Below the pieces are notes generated by a model that saw only the letters and a program-made list of their open reading frames with translations, ran no database searches and was not told the origin of the DNA. A DNA stretch of 64,000 bases from Dromaius novaehollandiae (lineage: Eukaryota > Chordata > Aves > Casuariiformes > Dromaiidae). The DNA lies in the NCBI RefSeq assembly GCF_036370855.1, contig NC_088102.1:66907601-66971600 (forward strand). Reading direction: 5' to 3'. Positions 26,966-37,600 of this stretch are shown here, piece after piece (within the stretch, counting starts at the first letter, position 1; every line of letters begins with the position of its first letter). The position numbers were made by a program, and so were the translations under genes.

Positions 26966-28194
26966 AGCCTTGGCATATAAGCCACTCTGGAAAGCCATTC
27001 TCAAACAACTGTTTTAAATTGGACTCTGAGCAGTCCTTGAACTCTACTTCAGGAGAAAGCAGCACTGTCAAGATAACAGCTTTACAGCTTTCAGTCCTTC
27101 TAGCAAAAATAGTGCTTGCTTTGTGTACCTCTCCCGGTTTCACATGCTAAGCAGACATCCTCTATCCAACCCTTACCACTCTCTGCAAGTCATTCCACAA
27201 ACACCCGACAGCTGAAGAAGCAACTGTCTATCCTGCAATCTGAAAATTAAAATATGGAAAATTATTTTCTTGGAGAAAAAAAAAAACTCTGATATAATTG
27301 GAATGACCTAGATGGATCAGAAATCTCCCAGCCATGAACAGAGTTTCCACAGCAAGACCACCCTGGATAAAGTAAGCAAAATTTTCCCACTGTTTCATTC
27401 ATTCAGAAGCGCTACTGCTCCTCAGCAACGGATCAGATCACTGAATGCCTCTTTCTGTCACGAGATGCGTAATTCAGGAGTCCCAGTAGGGGGGAAAGCA
27501 TCAGAAGCTCTGGATTACCCATTCTCAGACACATTCAGTCACGGAAGTGAGCCATTTACCCTCCATGTGACTTGACTTTCCTGTGTAGACAGCAGGGATA
27601 TTTGCTAATTGGATTAAAATATTGCCTCCTTTGGGATTCATCAAAGCAGCGCAAGGGAGTATTTACTTCTTTCCCATCTTTTAGTCCATTTAGCCTTTTC
27701 TCTTCTCTTGATCATCAAGTAGTATGACAAAGAGGGAATGATACACAGGACAATAAAGTTAGCCACTGATCTGCAGGAAATACTTAGTAACATCTTTGAC
27801 ATAGGGGGGGCTTATACAGAGAAGGTGAAGCTACTGCAGCTTTGTGACTAACCACTTGTCAGCCGAGCTGCACTATATGCCTTCCTACTTCAAAGTGAAG
27901 ACAAGCATTTTCATCCTTTAAGATCATGTAGCATAGCTCAGGTGATAAGTGGTTACAAGGCACAGTAAATTTGTCACCTGCACACTCCCACACATGCTTG
28001 TGTGATCCACTTCAACCAATAACAAGCCTATCATTAGCTTCCAACCAAGCAGAAGCTACAGCACAAAACTCATTTCGAAGTTACAATGTTAGGAGAGCCA
28101 CTTTACAGAGCCACTTGACTCTCTCTGCAATTCAGTTTGGTTTGTTTTAAAAAACAGTAAATAAAAGCAAACAAAAAAGCAATCACAGGTTCCC

Positions 28195-28505
28195 TCTGAA
28201 GCGTACTGGTATTGCTGAGACGCCACCCATCATAGCCGGATGCGCGTCTCCACCGGAGAGGCCTACGCAATCAACTGCGCATACGCTGACTGTTCCAGTA
28301 CATGACTCTCTCTTTGGGAGATCGTACACATTCAGAGGAGAACAAAACTGTGCTCCATGTCTCCGCTGCACGTCAGGGAAGCCAGCAGCTGCAGAGCTGT
28401 GCATGCCAAGCGCGGGACAGGGTTTTTCCTGCCGTGTCCCGCACACGGAAAGAACGTCAGTCTCTTCAACCAAGTCATTACTTTGCTCCTTGGAGAAGTT
28501 ACTCA
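28195..28505. promoter_or_regulatory. CpG-rich patch, candidate regulatory element
   Basis: CpGs cluster here in an otherwise CpG-poor region, including GATGCGCGTCTCC, CCGGAGAGGCC and TGCGCATACGC, the last close to the NRF1 palindrome TGCGCATGCGC. No coding frame with a family motif is present. It could be an unannotated transcript start or a weakly methylated enhancer; this is inference. Confidence 0.3.
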
Positions 28506-29454
28506 CGCACACATCCAAATTCTTGGCCCACTGGTAAGGCTGCTGATACAGCCAAGGACAGCTCGACACCTCTCTGATACAGGGCTAGATGCGACCTCAC
28601 AAGACCTACTGATCCTCTGCATCACACAAAACAAACTCCAGGATGTGCTGGAACGCGCACAATTTAGTGAACAGAACTAGCAATTCTGAGTGCTTGTCCT
28701 AGCCTCACCTTCTCTGGTATATGATGCAAATTTTGCCTTCATATTCAAATACTATCGCCATTATTTTCTAGCCTACCTGTACAGTTTGGGGGATGGGATT
28801 TGTGAAGTATTATATCATACTAAGCACGCAAAGCCAGTGGCACTTCCTCAGAAACACTGGCCAGCAGGGGACTGGGAAGGACTTGACATCCTTTTTTACC
28901 CCATTTCCAGGGCAATCAAGGGCATTAAAGCAAAATAATGGTGGGTCAGGGGCTTTGAACTTTCTTTTCTTAATCTTACCTTAATTTCACAGGAATACTA
29001 TTTGAGAAGCAGCTGGTAACATAAGTTCTCTCTCTTAAGGAGCTTGAGTATCTGCCAGAATTTGGTCACTGCAGCTTCGTATAGATACGGGTATACTCAT
29101 CTCTATTTCTTCCCTTTTGTGCCATTCCAGACAGAAACCTGCCTTGAACATGAGCTAGAAATTAATCATCCATGGAGAAATCACAGAGTAGCAAAACATG
29201 GTAGACCTGCCCTGGGCTTTTGATACTCACTCAGCCTAGAACATATTTGGGACTGCAAATAAACTCCTCTCAGCATGGGTCCAATGCCAGTACAGGAGCT
29301 GGTGACTCCAACCTCTCCTGAGGACCGTAACAGGGAAGGCAGAGAGGCTGATGGTTAATATATCCCTTTCTGTTACACCTAACACACAGAATACAGCCTC
29401 ATTTATCCAGAACTATCACATACCTGTCTGCTTGCTTGCTTAAGGCTGACAAAC

Positions 29455-29560
29455 CAGTTAGGAAGATATACGGCAGCACTAGATGAATTCTTTTCATCTG
29501 TCTTCACCATGGAGAAGATGGAGTTACCTATATTGGAGGCCACCACAAAGGAAAGTGAAG
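29455..29560 (+). mobile_element. Possible CR1 ORF2 fragment
   Basis: GATGAATTCTTTTCATCTGT, CTTCACCATGGAGAAGATG resembles the CR1 segment between the endonuclease and reverse transcriptase domains (GAATTCTTTGC.TC.GTCTTCAC). Short and diverged. Confidence 0.35.
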
Positions 29561-29676
29561 AAAAAACAGCAAACGTAACATTATAGCAAAGCCCCAGTCC
29601 CAGTGTGGATCAACTCCATACCCAGCCCCAATATGGATTAACTCCACGTTGAGCTGGCAGCTTGAGAGACAATCCC

Positions 29677-29680
<4 letters not shown>

Positions 29681-29707
<27 letters not shown>
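29681..29707. repeat. Poly-A tract (A27)
   Basis: Uninterrupted run of 27 A. Just before it an imperfect duplication (CAGTGTGGATCAACTCCA and CAATATGGATTAACTCCA) is seen at about 29,597-29,648. Confidence 0.9.
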
Positions 29708-29711
<4 letters not shown>

Positions 29712-30671
29712 GCTGTGTACATCAGAGAGGAAACCCTTTTATCTAGACAAATTCAGTCTTCCTACTCTAAAACTGCAGGCCAGTTCCTGGTTTAACCTTA
29801 AGTTTCATGTGTCACTACAAAACTATGGAAGTGTTGGCTTTGCAGAGATGCCAAACAAAAACTGTTTTCAGTGAACTCAGTATTTTTCCACATCTACTAT
29901 TGTAGCTCTGTCAGCAGCATGGTAGTAGCAAATCCTCCCTTATCTCCCTCTTCTCTGAGAGCATCTCGCTGTTCAAGCACCAGCTGACTTACGCAGATCA
30001 TCTGCATGATCCCTCTTGGAAGTTAGACAACGAGTGGGGTGGGAGAGTCACTGGACTTGTAAGCAACAAACCACAGAAGGAGATGGACTGTCATGCAGAG
30101 GGGAAGTAGCAGGAAGAAAGAGGCAACTAATGTACAGAAGAGGGTGCCTAAATTCCTCCTCAGATTGCTTCTTTGGGGAACAGCTGTTTCCTTGTAAACA
30201 TCTTGCTAGCTGTCCAAACAAGAAGTTCAGACACAGAACAATAAAGAAGAGCACCCGGGTAGAAGTGTTCAAGGCAAGGGTTCATTCACCACCCTGCCAA
30301 TTGCTCCAAGTGGCAGAATTCAAAAGGCAGGGAAACTTTAGCTGTACATTTAACCCCGCATGTGCTGGCATCATAGCTAATGGCCTGCAGAAATGTATCC
30401 TTCTCTTTATCTGTAGTAAAGTCCTTCCTAGCCCTCACTTTTTCCACCATTTCTGACACACCAGCAGAGCATATTACTTGACAAAAGGAAAGACAAATAA
30501 TCCTCAGCAAAATGAGGAGAAACAGCAGTGGAGCCAGGCAAATGAAAAACCTGAATACAGCAGCCCTAAAGGCCTAAAAAAGTTCTACCACTGCAGCAAC
30601 ATCAGCAACCTAAAAGTGGAGGGAGCAGCACCAGAAAAAGTAAAAAGAGTCTTTTCACTAGTCCTGAGCAC

Positions 30672-30815
30672 AAAACAGTCTACACTGGCAGAAGCATTTT
30701 TATGCCAATACAACTGTGTCTACACAGGACTCCAGCCAGCACTGCAAGGTAGCTGCAGGCAGGGGGAGGAATACTATCACAGCTATGCCAGTAAACGTTC
30801 CTAGGCAGGCTAGCC
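30672..30815. mobile_element. Probable non-autonomous DNA-transposon relic
   Basis: GTCTACACTGGCAGAAGC, TTTTTATGCCAATACAACTG, TGTCTACACAGGACTCCAGC, GGCAGGGGGAGGAATA and AGCTATGCCAGTAAACGTTCC recall an old sauropsid repeat of the type that begins with CTACACTGGCA and ends with a reverse-complement-like TGTAGAC. Family assignment is from memory of the pattern and is weak. Confidence 0.4.
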
Positions 30816-31299
30816 ACCTGCATTGCACAACAGCAAGCAGAGACAGCGTGCCACATTTGTCCATTCTCTGAAGCTTTTCTGAATCAAACGCACAAATGCA
30901 TGGCTGCAAGCCTATCCAGCAGGCCCCATCTCCAAGATGCCACACAACCATTAACGAAGGAGTGAAATCAGATCAAACATACATCCCCCTAAGGAAAGGG
31001 GGTCACTTCAGAAGTAAGGCAATTCACAAAATAGTAGGACACCATACTGGACAATAAGTGAACCTATGTTCTGACCTACAGTCTAGTTTTCTACAACTTC
31101 TTGTCCACCTCCAGTTGTCCTACCTTGCCTTTTATACATTCTATTCAACACAAACCACACTTATCCTGGTAAGTATAATGTCTTCTACTTTACTCAAATG
31201 ACCTACAGAAGCAGGAAGAGGATAAGCAAACTGACACTCTCACAGTCAGAAACAACAACAAGCAATTCCACATTTTAGAAAAGTCCACAAATTCACAGG

Positions 31300-31503
31300 A
31301 AAGATCTGATGCAGTCAGATTTATTTTACCTTTTTATTTCTTTTGGGCCATTTTGTTGTAGTCGTGCACAAACAGCCAGGTAAAAAGACATGCTAACAAG
31401 GGCTGCTCAAAAATAAACCCTTGGTCATTACAAGAAGAGCAGAGTGCCAGTTCTGCTGATTAAAATCCCTCTGAGCCTAAAAAAAGGCAGCCAGCTTGTT
31501 GCA
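31300..31503 (-). promoter_or_regulatory. MRPL23: MRPL23 3' UTR with poly(A) signals
   Basis: Two AATAAA hexamers on the minus strand (31333-31338 and 31320-31325) lie about 170-180 nt after the stop codon, the expected layout for a short 3' UTR. The cleavage point is inferred at roughly 31,295-31,315. Confidence 0.7.
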
Positions 31504-31668
31504 TCAAAGTCCAAACCAATCAGGGACTCCGCCTCGTCTGGGGTCACCTCTCTGCCTCTGCTTCTCTTTCTCGAGATATTTATTCTTGAAGTCATCAAAA
31601 GACCGAGCTTCTGGGGTTTGTTCTTTTTCTGGAAATAGGTTGGGAAACTGAAAGGTTTGTCCTTGGCC
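31504..31668 (-). CDS. MRPL23: MRPL23 exon 5 (terminal coding exon)
   Basis: 165 nt including the TGA stop at 31504-31506. The acceptor is CTCCTTAG. It encodes [20 protein letters not shown], a Lys/Glu/Arg-rich linker, and the family C-terminus [14 protein letters not shown] second frame is also open across the whole exon but carries no family motif. Confidence 0.96.
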   Translation of the reverse strand, partial: GQGQTFQFPNLFPEKEQTPEARSFDDFKNKYLEKEKQRQRGDPRRGGVPDWFGL

Positions 31669-34600
31669 CTAAGGAGAAAACAAATGGTCAAACACACATT
31701 CCAGCCTTTCTGTAGTAGCTATGATGCATACACTTAAAGCTAGAACGAAAGACCACCCTGAAGTTTCAGCTGGTGCAAAATGTTACCTACCTCTCACCTC
31801 CCAAGATCTCTTCCCCCCTCCAAGACACACATATACCCCTCCCCCCTAATATCCTAACTTTAGGCCTCTTCCCTTCCGTGTGCAAATTAAGACACTGGCA
31901 TCGTTCTTTAAAGAATGAACGTGAATGATCAGGAGATGGACACTTCTTACAACATTCAACTTTGAACCAGCCCTGAGATGTTGTACTGAATCATACAGTA
32001 AAAGCAAGACCAGTGAAATAAGTGATTCTGTTAAAGGAACACCATCAGGGAAATGCATTGGGGGGGGGGGGGGAGGAGGCACTGGCCATATTAATAATTA
32101 GAATATGGGTAGTGGTTATAGTTGTTTGGATCTCATCTAAGACTTTAGTTCAGTCCTAGCAGCTGTTATTATAGGGGGTAATGTGGGAATACAGAATAAC
32201 AGATATCAGAGCTCTGTTATCAACAGGAATAAAAACTGAAGTGTAAAACAATTACAGTGGGAACAATCTGTCTAATACACCAGTGATGAGATTAAAGTGA
32301 TTACATCTGCATCAGTCATTCTGCCTAACAGACAAGTCGTTTTAGTACATCATCATCAGATCTATGTCTCCCACTTGGAAAATAAACATTTGCTTGGTCT
32401 CTGGTTTTTATCTAACAGCAGGAAACCATTATTCTGTGGAAATGTTCTATCCCATTAACATTATCTACTTACTTTTTAAGTGGTGTTTGCACTAAGCACA
32501 ACTTCATTAAACTCAACCCTATCGGCCCTTCCATTTCTTTCCATTCAGTATGCAACTTTGCATAATAAAATACTTAACTGTTAGGAGCCACTTAATAATT
32601 TATTCTCCAAAATACTTACAAACCTTAGCATACATGAAGTCTTCAGCAGAATACTGCACACAAAAACCTCAACAAAAGCATTTAATTGCCTCAGACAGAA
32701 ACAGGTTTTGCAAATCACCCATTCTTTATACTTGTGCAGTAAATATAACTAAACCAGAGGCCTAGTTATAAAATGGTTGCACAAGGAGATCAAACGAGCC
32801 TTCCACAACATGGCTATCTACAGTATATTTTGGAATCAGAAATGTGACATAATTAAATCTGAAGAAACTGTCACCATGTCCTTGACCTAGCTGAATGCAT
32901 GTTATGATTCATTCAGCCATGTATGTTCAACGTGGTAATTTAAAGGTGTGAAAGTATTCAAATCTCAAGCATATCCTTTGGAAAGAAAAAACATGACTTA
33001 TCCCAGTTGAGCTTATCCAGACTAGAATCTAGGAAATATCAACTCATACACAGCAATGCTCCAGTTGTTTTTGTAGTGCATACTTCTTGGGGGTTTCCTA
33101 AGAGCCTGACCATACTACAAAAACAACAAGGGAGCTGCTGTGTACATTGCGCTTTCCTAGATTCCAGCCTGGATAAGCTCAACTGGAACAAATCACAGTT
33201 TTGCTTTCCACAGCGTACACTCTGGGGTTTAAATTCTTTTGTACTTTCAAATTACCAACAGGTATGCTTATCACAGCTGTCTTGTGACAATTAAAGTATA
33301 GTTGTATTTTGAGGCACAGAACCAGGTCTTATTAATGTCCTTGAACAGTCCCAAAGCTGTAGCCTAATGAAACTTCCAGTAGTAGGAAGCAAGCACCCTC
33401 GAGGCCAAGGGCTGCCCAAGACTTTAGCATACAAAAGCATTTGGAAAACAATATGTTTACATTACAAAAAAATTTATCTTTTAACTGCGCTGCAAGCAGG
33501 TCACTGGGCCCGATGGTACCTATAGCACAGGCCAGGCCAATTCTAAGGACTCGTCCGCTCTGGAAAGGAAGCCATTTTACTTAAGAAATCAGAAAACACT
33601 TCAGGCTAACATGGTAGGCACACCACCTACGCTGAAAGTTTGAGAACTATTTATATTGGTAACAGTGTAGTAAGTGGCTGTTCTTCTTACGCAGCACTTC
33701 CACCCGGGTATGTTCCAGCACCGTTGCACTTCCCTTACTGTAAAATGGAGGAAAGCTGTCCCTAAAGCATACGAAGAACATCCATGGTAATTCACTAAGC
33801 ATTGCAAAACAGTTTATATTAAAAAAAAAAAAAAAAAAAAAAAGATATGCAAGAGGCTGTACTGAAACCAGACAAAATCAGCTGTTTATCAAAAGGCTTG
33901 CAGTTCCCATTTCAAGGCTGGTGAAAGTCAAATATTGAGCTGAAAATGTCAATCTGTATCTGGAGTCTTTTAATAAATAAAAATCAGTACAGACATGTTA
34001 GCTCTTTCCAGATCTTGTTTTGTGAAGAAATTCTGATTTTGGCTGGCAGCCAGACACGATTTGAGACAGCCAAGACATTACACCCTGAGAACTGAAGGTT
34101 GATAAATCTTTAGTAACAATACTATGCAGTAATACTGCACTGTAAAACTCCAGAGTGATGAAAACTGTATGAAAAATAGCTGTTGTGCATGCTCAGTAGC
34201 TAGTTTTCAAAAGAAGCCTGTATCTTGGGTATTTCAAAATTTCAAAAATACCAGGAGGCATCAACTTACATAAAGGGCTGAGAGTCCACCCAGGCATATT
34301 TACGTTCAGTGCATCTTTGACATGATGCCAGAGGCTACCAAAGTTCCAGCTCACGTCACCTTCTCAAAAAAATGTCTACCAAAGGAATGGATGGATCCAC
34401 ACTCCCTCGTGTAGTGCTGTTCAAAATATTATACTTTTTTCCTTTTTAAGTTTTCCCTTCTGCAAAGTACCCATTTGACAACCATGCAAAAAATGCATCC
34501 TTAGAATGAAATCCTAATTGTGATAAAGTGAACAACTAAATTTCTAACAAGTTCAATAGAGTGAGGGTTTTATCTAGTTTCTAGACTGCTAGAACATGAA

Positions 34601-37600
34601 CTACCAGCATATTCAATCAGAAAGCAAAAATGTGGCTTATTCTTAAGTTTGACATTGTTCAGTGTTACCTTTTGCAAGCCATTTAACCAAGGTCTTCCCT
34701 TTAAATTTTGAAGACAATAAACGGAAATGGGCTCTAAAAAGGCTAAGGTTTGACCTTCTTTTAGAACTTGCAGTAGCACAATTACCTTAGTTAGAAGCAT
34801 GGAGGCAGGGAGAGAAGACCCTCCTACCTGATACAGCTCTGCCAAAAGAAAACTTTCTAGAAAAGGCAAATATATTGCTAAAGAAATCATTTTGCTTGTA
34901 TAATTCAATCTACCTTGGAACTAGATTCTGCACTGCCAGCAAAAGAACTTTTCCTCCCATGTGAGGTGGTACAGTGACAAATTTGGGAGTTTTTCAGGAC
35001 AAGCTCTACCACCAAGCCCTCTTGTGCCTAAACAGCCCTCACAATGCTTTAAAGAACAAATAAATAAAAAAGAAAAAAGCAAACTATGGAGAAGTTGTTA
35101 CAAAGGGTATTTTACTGTTGCCATAAAAATAAAGGCAACGGCATGATTTTATGCATTGCTATCCTGGATTTAGGGTCTTCCCAGAGACTTCTCTTTTTGC
35201 TACAAATTCTAAGGTTATATGCAAGCGAGATGCGTGGTTCAGTGTTTAGACTACAGAAAAGGGCACCACTTCTACTCCTGCCCACACCTATTCCTTGTTC
35301 CGGCATTATCCAAAGGTAAAATTGATTTATATAGTAGGTCTTACGAAGATTCATTTCTTAAATACTAACATTCTTTAACATGGAAAGTGACCTCAGCACC
35401 AAGCAAATATTTTCAGCCTACATTTCAAGTCTTTTTGGTTATTTAGGGTGGAGACACACCTTTTTCTCAGAGTCTACAGAAGGAGTTACCACATCAAGTG
35501 GTACAAATTGCCTCCATTCATTTTAATGGGAGGTTAAGTGACCATAATTAGGCCTATGAAGTCAAGTGTTAACCTTTCCACTGCTAAGCCTCATGTCAGA
35601 AAATTGCAAGAAGGATTATCCAGCACAAACGCACTTATACTCTTCTGACCTTTGCATCCCTTGAAAAGTTTAGGAATGGAAGGTCAGCACAGATATTATT
35701 GTGTAGGAATGACGCAGCAAACGCTGGTCGTGTAAACAACTGTGAGGTCTTCTGATTATTTAGATAATTGAAGCACTTACTACTGTCTTTCAGAATTAGG
35801 AGAAAAGTGATGTTTATAGTGTCGTTAACCAAAAAATGTTGGACTCCCAACAGTGTGGGATTTGGTCCAGCAGTAGCAGCAAATGCAGCTAAGTTTAATA
35901 ATCCAATGCTTTTGAACAATTCTCCTACTATCTCTGTGGTAATATTTGATGTTAAAATAACAAGTATGGCAAAACAGCACAGAAAGCAACTTTGAAATCC
36001 ACGCAGTAATGCCACAGCATACAGAAAATCCAATTTTCCTCTAAATTCATTAGATGCCAGATGAAAATTGCTGTCACATCTAATGTGCAAATGGGTTAAT
36101 TACAATGAATGTACAGGACACTAGCCAGGGTTTGAGGAGAAAGCATTTGCAAAAATGCTCCCACTTGTGCCATCTTTCATGCAGCTAAATAGGTGTTAGT
36201 CCTAATGTTGACAAGGTCAGACTCATTTTTACAGCCATCTCCATTAGATTTCTCAAAACAGGTTTAATTAAAAATAGGTCTGGATTCCAGAGGCTTGTCT
36301 ACACTTGGACTCCCACGGGTGCTAACACCTGTTGAGCTAAACCAGTGAGAACACTGAAGGAGGAGGAGGGGATGTTGTTGTTTTTTTTTAATTTCCCTGA
36401 TGTTGATGCAACTGTAAAGTTTCCCACTGGCTTTTTTATAACAGTAGGATAATTATAACTTTATCAGAGTAAAGAGAAAGGTTGCTGTATGACATTCATT
36501 TAAGCTACTTGGCACAGATACGCCGCTTTGATTTAATTAAGAAAATAAAACAGTGTAAAAAAGAAGCATTTGAAAGCAATGGCCATGAGTCTATAACTTA
36601 AACCTTTCTCACCACATTCCAAAAAGGGAAAAAAAGGTAGGCAGGCTCTGGAATGGCAAGATATTGTTGATCCACAGCCTTCTATGATTTGAGGTATTTT
36701 TTTAATGTGAAAATATTATGCTTGGACTGATCATTTATTTGTCCAGTTACAGCCTTAGAATAAAGTAAACAGCTCTGAATCTCCAAGAAATAGTATTTGG
36801 AGAAGAAAGGACAACAATTCTTACATGTGGAACAGCTGGGGCACTAATCTGACACTTAAGGGTATACAGACTATGACTTATACACCCTTCACCTTTAAGA
36901 CACTTGCAGTAAGTTAACAGACATATATGTTGCATGGGGACACATAGGATGATGTTTTATGAAGCAGGTAAGCATAATCAGTCATGAGAATACACTCAAC
37001 TTCATTCAGGTAAATCGCAACAGAGCTGCTAGCAAGGCACACTGGGAAGAGCAATACTTCCACCTAGCGGGCAACAGGACGATCAACCCAAGAGCTTCCA
37101 AAAACAAGTACTTGCTTTTCCAGTCATAAGCAGTTTTAACTTGAAACTGGATTAATGAGAGAAAACACAGCTGGTAAAAATGGTGGGAAAGCCCGGCTAC
37201 TCTGACTCACGGCAGATGCAAAATAATTCTCACGAAAAAAGGGATTTTACAGTGGTTACCAAAGACTTCCCTAAATTAGGCAGATATTAACAATGGACTG
37301 CATCGGGCCTGTGCTCACCAGAATCAAACCATGAATGAGAATCAAGGCAAAACCTTCAGTTTCAGAACTGACACTGGGTTTCTGGCCTCACCCACTGTTT
37401 ACAGGTGGTATGAACACATAACTGGGAGCTCAGTGTCTGAGACACCAGAACTAGTGATAAAAGGCAAAAAAACGAAAGAAAAAAGTAGACAAGCCTAACT
37501 GTTAAAGGAGGTAACGGGTAACAGCAACAACAAAAAGAAAAAAAGACCAGGAATGAAGTGATGGGAGACTGCACAGATCCAGCTTCACCAACAGAGTCCA

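Larger units (their letters stand above)
26970..31300. other. Intergenic DNA just downstream of MRPL23
   Basis: Contains the CpG patch at 28,195-28,505, an A27 run (29681-29707), a possible CR1 ORF2 fragment, and a likely DNA-transposon relic. No gene is seen up to the MRPL23 poly(A) signal. Confidence 0.45.

Noticed and set aside
31428-31697. 89-residue frame fully open across MRPL23 exon 5
   Set aside because: The true frame carries the family C-terminus [13 protein letters not shown]; this one shows no known motif. Overlapping coding is possible but unsupported.
35512-35534. Short inverted repeat around CATTTTAATGG
   Set aside because: Likely a remnant of a common sauropsid repeat; too short to call.
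37059-37075. CTCF-like motif CCACCTAGCGGGCAAC
   Set aside because: At least three mismatches to the core when aligned without a gap.
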